NCBI GenBank assembly: GCA_011800805.1 | Contig: MPNW01001139.1 | Span: forward strand, 1 to 15,000 | From: Hirudo medicinalis | Lineage: Eukaryota > Annelida > Clitellata > Hirudinida > Hirudinidae | DNA: 15,000 nucleotides | Direction: 5' to 3' | Shown: piece by piece, positions 7,741 through 15,000 of the stretch | Position numbering within the stretch: the stretch's first letter is position 1 | How the letters are laid out: the number at the start of each line of letters is the position of its first letter | The notes under the pieces: generated by a model | The model's database searches: none | What the model saw: only the letters and a program-made list of their open reading frames with translations | What the model was told of the DNA's origin: nothing | Position numbers and translations under genes: made by a program

Positions 7741-8127
7741 TCATGGAGCCTGAGGTGTGTTTTGCTTTCCAATGAGAGATTTGTGGATGTGTGGAATGAC
7801 GCCACCTCCAGCAATGGTGGCTTTGATTAAGCTGTCGAGTTCTTCATCTCCTCTGATAGCGAGCTGCAAGTGACGCGGAGTTATGCGCTTGACTTTCAAA
7901 TCTTTACTGGCATTTCCAGCCAGCTCCAAAACCTCAGCAGTAAGATACTCCAAAATGGCGGCGCTGTAAACAGCAGCAGTAGCTCCGACCCTTCCATGAC
8001 TGGTTGTGCGAGTCTTCAAGTGTCGATGGATCCTACCCACTGGGAATTGCAGCCCGGCCCTTGCAGACCTAGATATGGCCTTTGCTTTTGACTTTCCAGT
8101 ATCTTTGCCAGCTTTACCGCCTGCCAT
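7741..8127 (-). CDS. H2AZ: histone variant H2A.Z (intronless)
   Basis: Replication-independent H2A variant that replaces H2A in nucleosomes, notably at promoters; it forms a dimer with H2B. The frame gives 128 residues, the usual H2A.Z length, and is nearly identical to animal H2A.Z through the fold. Visible are the acetylatable N-tail lysines (K5, K8, K12, K14, K16 counting Met), [35 protein letters not shown], the acidic patch [12 protein letters not shown] and [16 protein letters not shown]. The start has a good context (A at -3, G at +4) and an in-frame stop upstream. Odd points: animal H2A.Z genes usually have several introns and this one has none. The last seven residues, QNTPQAP, replace the family KGQQKTV, leaving one of three tail lysines. 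There is no poly(A) remnant, so a retrocopy is not shown. The intact frame and conservation argue for a working gene. Confidence 0.96.
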   Translation of the reverse strand: MAGGKAGKDTGKSKAKAISRSARAGLQFPVGRIHRHLKTRTTSHGRVGATAAVYSAAILEYLTAEVLELAGNASKDLKVKRITPRHLQLAIRGDEELDSLIKATIAGGGVIPHIHKSLIGKQNTPQAP

Positions 8128-8251
8128 CGTACTGATGAAATGTCAACAATTGAAAATTAATAATTCCATTCGATTTAAATGCAAAATTCCATCGAAAACG
8201 AACGAACGAAACCCCACTAACACAAACAATCACTACCGGAACAAAGCCTAA

Positions 8252-8259
8252 GCGCGAAA
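8252..8259 (-). promoter_or_regulatory. E2F-like site TTTCGCGC
   Basis: The minus strand reads TTTCGCGC, a match to the E2F consensus TTTSSCGC, 125 bases upstream of the H2A.Z start. E2F drives S-phase genes, including some histones. Occupancy is inferred only. Confidence 0.4.
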
Positions 8260-8344
8260 CCTCCAAAGAAAGCAAATATGAGCGTCACCTATTTTCAAAC
8301 TGGAGGCTGGCGATTTGAATTCGGTAACTGCGGTCCAACTGACA

Positions 8345-8374
8345 CTTTTATTCAGAGTAATTGGATATTTGCAT
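8345..8374 (-). promoter_or_regulatory. octamer, CCAAT and TATA-like cluster of the H2A.Z promoter
   Basis: On the minus strand, in order: ATGCAAAT (8374-8367, an exact Oct-factor octamer), CCAAT (8364-8360), then AATAAAAG (8352-8345, TATA-like). The spacing places initiation near 8315-8325 and gives a 5' UTR of about 190 bases. Octamer plus CCAAT is typical of histone promoters. Confidence 0.4.
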
Positions 8375-9001
8375 ATTTTTTTATTTAAGGCGCAAAAAAA
8401 ATGCATCCATAATTAATAATTAAGTAGGACGAATTTTAGAGAGCTTCTTCTCGAACGTGAACAGAGTAAGTAGATGCAAGCTGGAATCGCATAAAACCTC
8501 AACGAACATCTTCAATCAATTAAGGTTTTATGAGTTTTGTAAAATTTGTTCCAGTAAAATTGGATTTTATTAAAAATACTAATTGTAACAAAACCGAAGT
8601 TTGTAGACGACCAAGATGATCAGTGATGATCACTTCTTATTATAAAGTGCCTCTGTAAAATATAACACGCTTGATTGATATTAGTTCACTAAAAAAATTT
8701 AAATTACGGTTGCTTCAAGAAAAGCAATTACTTATTAATTATATGCGATACTATTTTGCTATAGAGTATTCTAGAATTTTAATGGAATATGAAAATTTTA
8801 AAAAATATCATCTAATAAAATTATTATTTTTGTGCACTTTGAAATAATTTTAAAATTTCATTTTGGTCATAAAAATTAAATTTTTATAATGCATTGCAAA
8901 TTTATGTCTTTGATAGAAATAGTATTCTTGGCTGGTTCTCGAGTTGATCGTGTCGATATCGTTTTTGTTTTGATAATTTGTTATCGATTAGTTTCATTAA
9001 A

Positions 9002-12000
9002 ATGGCAGATTACTCTTATCAAAGGTAGGATATAAGGCTTTTTAGTCCCTGGTTTTAGCTTCAAATAAAACCTCCTCATTGACATTTCAATATCAGTAGA
9101 GCTTGCAATTGATGAGAAACATAGCTTCATACTTTTTAACGAGCGTTCCTCGACCATTCCTAATAATAAGGAGCCCAATTATTCTAAGAAATATATCACA
9201 CAATGTAGAATGGAACCTACGCGAAACTTTATTTTGTATATATTTAAATTTAAAAAAAAATTTAGATGCCACCATTTATTCTAGATTTATTCGTGCCAAA
9301 GAGTGAAGTAACTCTAAGCAAACATAATAAATAATAAAGTCGATTTTAACCTCAGCATACGGACCTCGATAATATTTAAACAATTCTGAGTCGTAATTTA
9401 AACAAAACACTTTCATTCAGACATCCGCAAGACCATGGAGAGAGCCCCTATCAGCCCACGTATCCACCACAAGGTTGCAATCATATTACTTTTTAAAGTT
9501 TAATTCTCTTATGAGATGCCATCCCCCACTAAATTTGGTCTCTAAAGACTTTGACTAATTTGAATATCTGAATAATTTATTTATTAGCTCCAGCTCCTCC
9601 CATGGATAAGGGTGGGAATGATGTTCCACCACCCTATGCTTTTGGGTCGAGTTATGAATCCGGCAGAGGTGGCGGCCCTATGAGGGGTGGGCCCATGAGA
9701 GGTGGACCTATGAGGGGTGAGCCAATGAGAGGTTAGGAATTTGAGGATGTTGTCTTGCATGGATTTTATGTTTTTAGAAACATTTTTTGTTGTGTTGCGT
9801 TATTTTCATTGTTTAAAATCATCATGCGTATGTTACTTGTGCTCAGTGGATAAATGTGCTCATCTGACACTAATGAATAAATGTTTGCTGAATCCAGATA
9901 AATTGATATTTATGACCAAATACTTATCAGTTAACCAATTTAGATACTTAAATTAGGTGAATTTTGACATTCCTATTTAACCTTGGAACCTTGTAGGTTC
10001 CCCATACCAGCGAGGTGGATTCGGAAGAGGAGGGTACCCTCCGCCCGGACCGGGAGGGTGAGTAATTGAACACTTGTCTTTGATCCTATCTAGCTTTCAT
10101 CATCGCATGATTGTCATCACTTTCAACGGTGATGATGACGACTCTGGTATTAAGTTATCCGTGCAATCTCGCCCCGTTCGGTCTGAAAAAAGGAACAGTG
10201 GCAAAATGTTTTGAGATTGAGGCATTGCTATTATGAATTGCATCAGCCACCTGGTATTGGCTAAGAAGAAAGGTACTGTGGAGTATTTTGAGCCCTACGA
10301 GTGTTAAGCTATGGTTATAGGTGGAGTCCGTTCGACCCGGGGTGACTTCAATGGGACGTCGACGGGGGGAGTGCGGTCACCCGATCGAAAAGAGATTTAA
10401 AAAAGTTTGTAAATGTTATCAAATGCTGGATGACCAGACTAAGCATGGTTGTTGTTGGTAAAGGTTGACAACATTTGGTCGTGTTTAGGACGAGTTCGGT
10501 AGCTGGCTGGTGAATGTCGGGTAATGTTACTTTGAAGGTGGTCGGACATGGTCGACGTAGAAACGCAACTAGACATTACGTGCAGACGCTACTTTGGGTA
10601 CGTGTTCGAAAGCGATGGATTGCAGGTGTGGTACATACATAAGGATGTTCTCATGAGGAACCGAGAGGTATATGTGTTCGTTGGAAGAGTCATTCGAATG
10701 ATTTGCAAGCTAGCATCGGCCAGTGTGTGGTCGACCATGTCGTGCGATCATGCGTGCTCATCGAGGAAACTAAATGGAGGAATCATCGATTAGAATGTCG
10801 GCAGATATCACCAAGATACTTATTCTTAACGTTGTTCGTTAATCGTGCCTCATGTTTATGCAAATTAATTAACGATATCGATCAACTTGTTGAATAACAA
10901 TAAGGAGTGTGTAGGGGTGAATTGATGTGTTAAGCTTGTGGTATTTTTCAGATATAATAGAACATATCAGGATGTTGACAAGCGCCCATACCATGGTAAG
11001 TGATACAGAGAATACAATCTTGGTGAATCGATAAGCCCGATGTTTAGGGGCGGAGCATGACTTAAACTCGACGCATACATTAAAATGTCACTAAGAGAAG
11101 ACCTTAGAGATCGATACGTCGGCAACCGCCCGAACGACCGACGACGTTGCAGGTCTCGACAGTATCGCTAAGCTCGCCCCGTCGAATGTCGGGAAAGTTT
11201 AAGGAATGTCTGCGTTGCATAATTGCGTTTGTGTCACTGCATGAATTAGCTCGACTAGATAGAATGCTTACAGCTTTATATCGCTATGCAGACCAGCCAA
11301 GCATGGTATGTTAGGTGATTTTCATTACTCTCGCATGGTGCTCTATTAGTTAAGACGTGTCTCGACGACACGTAGCCTAATTTGGAAGCACTAGTCTGAT
11401 TATGTAGTCGTTGCCTGCAGTCCTGTGCATCGAGAGCTGGTCATGTAACACTTGTTTGGGCTTAAATCGTACATTATTATTGATTTTATGTGTTTAAGAA
11501 TAAGAATAGGAATGCAAAAACCAGGTTGACAAAAATAAACCGAGCACTTATGTAGGAAAGCTGTTTGCTGTGAAATTAGGTTAACTGAGCTGTGTTAAGT
11601 CAGTAATAATGTAACATTTGTAACAGCACAGGGTCTTGTTAGGTTAAGGTCGAGTATTATTCTAGGTCAGATCTAAGGTCTAATCTTCTAAGTGTCAGGA
11701 GTACTGTTTCTATTGTAAAATATCATTAAGACATTTTTAATTAGTTTTTAATAAAAAAAGCATCGAAAAGTTTGCAGTCGAGCATCGAGAATACCAATTC
11801 CTCGATAATTTCTTTACAGAACGAGAAGAGTGGAGATCGAGCGGTGGGGGGCCATCAGCTCCTCCTCAGCCGTACCCCCAAAGACCTCCGCAGCCAAGGC
11901 CCAGAGGGAGCACCATAATCGTGCACAACCTGCCGCCTCACGCTACAGAGCAGGATCTGCTCAACCACTTTGGATCTGCCGGTACCATTAAGGTGGTTGT

Positions 12001-13801
12001 TGGCACATTTCTACCCGGAGTGGCACCGGTCAGCACGCTCATTTTGAATTAACGATTTCGTTTCGATTCGGCAGATGGACCCGAGGACGAGACTGCCCGA
12101 AGTATGGCTCGGCCCCAGGGCGGGCGAGGCCAGGATAACCTTCCAGGATTCGCAGGTGGCTGTCAATGCAGTCCAGTGGTACAACAGTCAGTGTCTTTGT
12201 TTAACGTTTGAAGCACCGTAATGTAATGTAGAATCTATTCTAACAAATTTTGAAATGTTATTTTAATCTTCCTTCTGATTATGACTCATCGTAACGACCT
12301 CTCGCAAATACTCTGTTCCAGATGGAGACTTCCAGGGCAGTGTGATCCATGTGGAGATGGACGAGAACATGGAAGCACCACCCATGCCCCCCTCCATGGG
12401 CAGGATGCCGATGAGAGGTGATTATCTTTTATTTTTAAAAACATTTTTTCAAGAAATTTATTGATTTGCTTCCTAATTTAGGTGGACCGGGTGGGCCTCC
12501 CCCTCCCCCTAGGGGCGATAGGTTCCCTCCACAAAGGGGCAGCTATGGGGGAATGAGAGGAGGTAGAGGAGATCAGGGGAGACAATCGTTTGAAAGTCAG
12601 TGTTTCAAGTTTGAAACATTTTAAATAATTTACATAATTATAATTAATTGTAAAAATTAAGGATGACAGAATAGAGGTCAATCCTAATTTACTATTATAT
12701 TTGGAATCTCAATTACTTAATTGTCGGTGATTTTTTTAACATGTTGATTTCACTTTGATTTTCCAGAGAGGGATGGTGACTGGATCTGCGCGAACCCGTG
12801 AGTAACCTTTAACCTTCGACCTCCGAGGTCGATCACCCTTCGAGTTCATTCTTATCTTAAATTGCTGCTTTTAACATCCTAGGAGCTGTCAGAACACGAA
12901 TTTCAAGTGGAGGTCGGAGTGCAACAGGTGCAGGGCCTCCAGGCCTGACCTCGATGGGGGAGGTGTGTTTCTACTGATTGGTTGAGTACTGATAATAGTA
13001 ATGGTGATGGTGATGATGATGATAACAACAATAACAATAATAATATTAATAATAATAGTAATAATAATAATAATAAGTATTTCATTTGCCACCTTAACAA
13101 ATTTCTGAACATTATTATTGTAACAATTGATTTTGATATTGTGATATTCGAGTGTTGAATTTTGCTTCATAAATAATATTCCTGTAATTATGGTTACATT
13201 TGTTATCATTTGTTGATAATTGACCTTTATAACCGTTTTCTTATTACAGATTGCCCTCCTGATATGAATGGTGATTTTGGAGACGGCGACAGGTTCAACT
13301 CGAGACCCCCGTTCCCGCCCGGGGGAAGGGGTGGACCGCGGGGCGGACGCGGCTATCCCCCGAGAGGCATGGCCGGACCTCCGCCCATGGGCAGAGGGGG
13401 CTACGGAGGAAGGGGAGGTCCCATGAGGGAAGGGCGTGGAATGTCGGACAGGGGACGCGGAGGTTTCGGCGGAAGGGGAGGCCCCAAGTAAGTTTGCTTT
13501 TTTTGAGTATATGCACACAACCGCATTTTGTGTGCAGTGGTTAACTTTTGTTAAATCATGATTGTAATTATTAATAATTTGTTTATTTAATTATGATTGT
13601 AATTGTTAATAATTTGTTTATCTAATTATGATTGTGATTATTAATAATTTGTTTATTTAATTGTGATTGTAATTGTTAATAATTTGTTTATTAAGTTATG
13701 CTTGTAATCATTAATAATCTATTTATCGAATTACGATTAAAAATTGACGATAAATTGTCTGTTAAATTTCCAGCGGCAACTGGAGGCAGAGGCCGTACTG
13801 A
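9002..13801 (+). CDS. FUS/caz: FET-family RNA-binding protein (FUS/EWSR1/TAF15, cabeza-like), 13 coding exons
   Basis: Nuclear RNA/DNA-binding protein of transcription and splicing. Exons: 9002-9024, 9421-9473, 9588-9731, 9997-10057, 10952-10995, 11820-11992, 12075-12186, 12322-12417, 12482-12595, 12767-12797, 12883-12962, 13250-13487, 13774-13801. They total 1197 nt (398 residues), with consistent phases and GT-AG sites. Residues 1-138 are rich in Pro, Gly, Tyr and Arg with GGPMR repeats. The RRM is near 140-217 (RNP2 IIVHNL, RNP1-like GEARITF). An RGG/proline linker follows. The RanBP2 zinc finger is near 276-305 (DGDWICANPSCQN...FKWRSECNRC; Cys 281, 286, 297, 300). An RGG region is near 315-389, and the end is RQRPY, the PY import signal read by transportin. 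The RRM beta2-beta3 loop is about six residues shorter than in FUS, and the long SYGQ-rich N-terminus is missing. TAF15, FUS and EWSR1 cannot be told apart here; one ancestral FET gene is typical of invertebrates. Confidence 0.93.
9675..9731 (+). repeat. 15-bp coding repeat (GGPMR units) at the end of FET exon 3
   Basis: Three and a half units of GGNCCNATGAGRGGT-like sequence encode GGPMRGGPMRGGPMRGEPMRG. The true donor (AGAG/GTTAGG) lies in the last unit. The second unit carries AGAG/GTGGAC at the same relative place, 30 bases upstream. Confidence 0.9.
10058..10951 (+). other. intron 4 of the FET gene
   Basis: 894 bases, poorer in AT repeats than the other introns and rich in TCGA/GTCGAC words. 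It holds an exact 12-base inverted repeat (10545-10556 and 10730-10741). An 81-codon frame at 10548-10793 lies mostly in the loop; it has no recognisable domain or convincing splice sites and is probably chance. Confidence 0.6.
10996..11819 (+). other. intron 5 of the FET gene
   Basis: 824 bases between a consensus GTAAGT donor and a TTTACAG acceptor just before the RRM-encoding exon. A six-base stem (CGTCGG 11117-11122, CCGACG 11138-11143) is visible. No repeat family or RNA gene is recognised. Confidence 0.6.
12991..13077. repeat. compound GAT/AAC/AAT microsatellite in FET intron 11
   Basis: GTGATG and GAT units pass into AAC and then AAT units, directly after the exon for the zinc finger. 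Confidence 0.9.
13555..13742. repeat. 35-bp tandem repeat, about 5.3 copies, in the last FET intron
   Basis: The word ATGATTG or its variant recurs at 13558, 13593, 13628, 13663, 13698 and 13733, exactly 35 bases apart. The first four copies are near-identical and the last two decay. It fills most of intron 12 (13488-13773), ending about 30 bases before the final acceptor. Confidence 0.95.
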
Positions 13802-13970
13802 ATGAGAGGACAAAGGCGTACTTGGGATCTGAACGAAATTTGACATTGGAACTGTAGCACGATCGATCGGAGATGTGGAGTCGATGACACGGCAGGCACG
13901 TCCATGTCGCCATGTCGCCGAGCTCGGTCGTCGACATGACGGCAGAATAAAATCTTGTTTAATTTTATTT
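13802..13970 (+). other. 3' UTR of the FET gene
   Basis: Runs from the stop codon to just past the poly(A) signal. It contains a strong inverted repeat at 13911-13938 immediately before that signal. The right boundary is estimated. Confidence 0.6.
13946..13951 (+). terminator. poly(A) signal AATAAA of the FET gene
   Basis: Canonical hexamer 145 bases after the stop, followed by a T-rich stretch (GTTTAATTTTATTTCTTT). Confidence 0.75.
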
Positions 13971-14198
13971 CTTTCTCGACAGATTGTTTAGTAATTATTA
14001 AATAGTAATGAATTTTTAAGACCATTTCTAAGTTTGTCTCGATCTCCGTTCGGGGCGTTGTTGTTGATGAATTTCGAGGTCGTCCGTCGTCCCCGGGTGG
14101 TGTTTCGGGAGAAATGGAACTTCGTGTCACTTTTTCACTCTTTGGTCGACTGCTATCAGACACTGTTACTCACTGAACTGAACTGAACCTACGTGAAC

Positions 14199-14285
14199 AA
14201 CATGTCAGTCCACACAAGAAGTCAACATGTCAGTCCATACAAGAATACGACATGTCAGTCCTCACAAGAACACAGCATCAGTTCC
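14199..14285. repeat. 25-bp tandem repeat, about 3.5 copies
   Basis: The unit ACATGTCAGTCC(A/T)(C/T)ACAAGAA recurs at 14199, 14224 and 14249, with a degraded start of a fourth near 14274. Just upstream at 14174-14188 is a CTGAA run. Confidence 0.92.
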
Positions 14286-14658
14286 ATAGCAAGGGTACTA
14301 TTTGACCTTATGGGCGTTCTTGTGACCAACGTTGGGGTGTTGGGGGTGTCAGGCCTCGTGCTGGTGCTCAGATGTTCAGATCGTCAGGGTTTTGCGGGTC
14401 GTGAACCGATGGTGACTTAGCATTGTTTTTCATTGCTTTGGTCGTGTGTGGCGGTCTCACACGTTGCTTATTTGGTCGATCGATTTGGATGTAGTAGCTG
14501 TGGTAGCTGTGGTAGTTGCGGTAGTAGTCGTCGTTATTTGGGCGAAAGTGGCTTCCATGGCTACCTTGTGTTATGAGCTAAAAAAAAAAGTAGAAATGAA
14601 GTTCCATTCAAGAATTTAAATTCATGCTTTCCGTCTTGCGACTCGATCGGCCGTCACG

Positions 14659-14754
14659 ACTGCTATTATTATAATCATTATTATTACTGTTATTATAATT
14701 ATTATTACTACTACTACTATTGTTATTATTACTACTATTGTTATTATTATACAA
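14659..14754. repeat. (ATT)n/(ACT)n microsatellite
   Basis: ATT triplets with AATC, GTT and a block of ACT units. Confidence 0.9.
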
Positions 14755-14936
14755 CTAAAATATTTAAATATTGTCGAGCGGCAGAGACGGCAGAAATCGA
14801 TGCCGACCACAGCCACACTCATGTCGCACTCCTGCCGCGTCCTGAGATTCGATCACCGGGACTTGGGATCTTCCGAAATTCAATTGAAGAAGAAACGCAT
14901 TTTTTTGAAGGAGAATTCGGAACAAGATGGAGATTA

Positions 14937-15000
14937 TCGATCTCGTGGTGTTGATGCTGCCGATGACGACTGCAGGGGCTGTGATGATGATAATGATGAC
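14937..15000 (+). CDS. possible 5' end of a further gene, cut by the window edge (speculative)
   Basis: An ATG in a strong context (A at -3, G at +4) opens a frame reading MEIIDLVVLMLPMTTAGA, which resembles a signal peptide, and stays open to the edge through a GAT-rich stretch. Only about 21 codons are visible and the distal part is simple repeat, so chance is quite possible. Confidence 0.18.

Larger units (their letters stand above)
8128..9001. other. head-to-head intergenic region between H2A.Z and the FET gene
   Basis: 874 bases separate the two start codons. The half near H2A.Z has histone-type promoter motifs; the rest is AT-rich without recognised genes. Near the FET start, TTATCGATTA at 8981-8990 resembles the insect DRE motif, only about 12 bases before the ATG. 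Confidence 0.6.
13971..15000. other. intergenic region downstream of the FET gene
   Basis: No conserved coding sequence is seen. It holds a 25-bp tandem repeat (14199-14285), a GTAGCTGTG-like run near 14491-14530, an ATT/ACT microsatellite (14659-14754) and a GAT-rich end. The 75-codon frame at 14193-14420 begins inside the tandem repeat and looks non-coding. Confidence 0.6.

Noticed and set aside
7741..8127. H2A.Z as a processed retrocopy
   Set aside because: Intron absence fits, but no poly(A) remnant or target duplication is seen and the frame and promoter motifs are intact, so it is left as an open question rather than a call.
7870..8251. plus-strand frames opposite H2A.Z
   Set aside because: They lie antisense to a highly conserved histone gene, whose codon constraint creates open frames on the other strand.
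10129..10187. intronic C/D box snoRNA
   Set aside because: GTGATGA and CTGA words occur about 55 bases apart, but there is no convincing terminal stem or guide, and such words are common in this sequence.
10548..10793. 81-codon frame in FET intron 4 as a gene or exon
   Set aside because: No domain is recognised, no splice sites fit the FET frame, and joining exon 4 to exon 5 directly is consistent in phase.
12889..13518. 209-codon minus-strand frame
   Set aside because: It spans FET exons 11 and 12 and the microsatellite of the intron between them on the opposite strand; the plus-strand zinc finger and RGG coding explain it.

Overview
The window is nuclear DNA from an animal, almost certainly an invertebrate. 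Two of its genes are split into 10 and 13 coding exons by short, AT-rich, GT-AG-type introns. Simple repeats (GAT, ATT, CATC) are dense, and there are two copies of a tRNA-derived SINE. The proteins are clearly metazoan but diverged from vertebrate ones. I cannot assign a phylum from the sequence alone.

Layout. 1-3109: no recognisable conserved gene; mostly microsatellites, with one speculative minus-strand ORF for a secreted or membrane serine-rich protein. 3110-7372 (+): a 10-exon nucleotide-sugar transporter of the SLC35B4 family. Its introns hold a telomere-like patch, a tandem array of 3' splice sites, and two SINEs in opposite orientation on either side of one exon. 7741-8127 (-): an intronless histone H2A.Z gene, convergent with the transporter. 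8128-9001: the shared upstream region of H2A.Z and the next gene, with histone-type promoter motifs on the H2A.Z side. 9002-13801 (+): a 13-exon FET-family (FUS/EWSR1/TAF15, Drosophila cabeza) RNA-binding protein with RRM, RanBP2-type zinc finger, RGG region and C-terminal PY nuclear import signal, followed by a poly(A) signal. 13970-15000: intergenic, with short tandem repeats and one possible start of another gene at the edge.

The genes do not form a pathway. The transporter serves the Golgi or ER lumen. H2A.Z and the FET protein both act in chromatin and transcription and are arranged head to head, so shared regulation is possible but unproven.

The most notable structure concerns RNA processing: tandemly copied acceptor sites, a probable GC-AG intron, inverted SINEs around a 70-nt exon, and a last FET intron whose retention would remove the nuclear import signal. 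Exon boundaries were assigned by eye from splice motifs, reading phase and similarity to remembered family sequences; no alignment was run.
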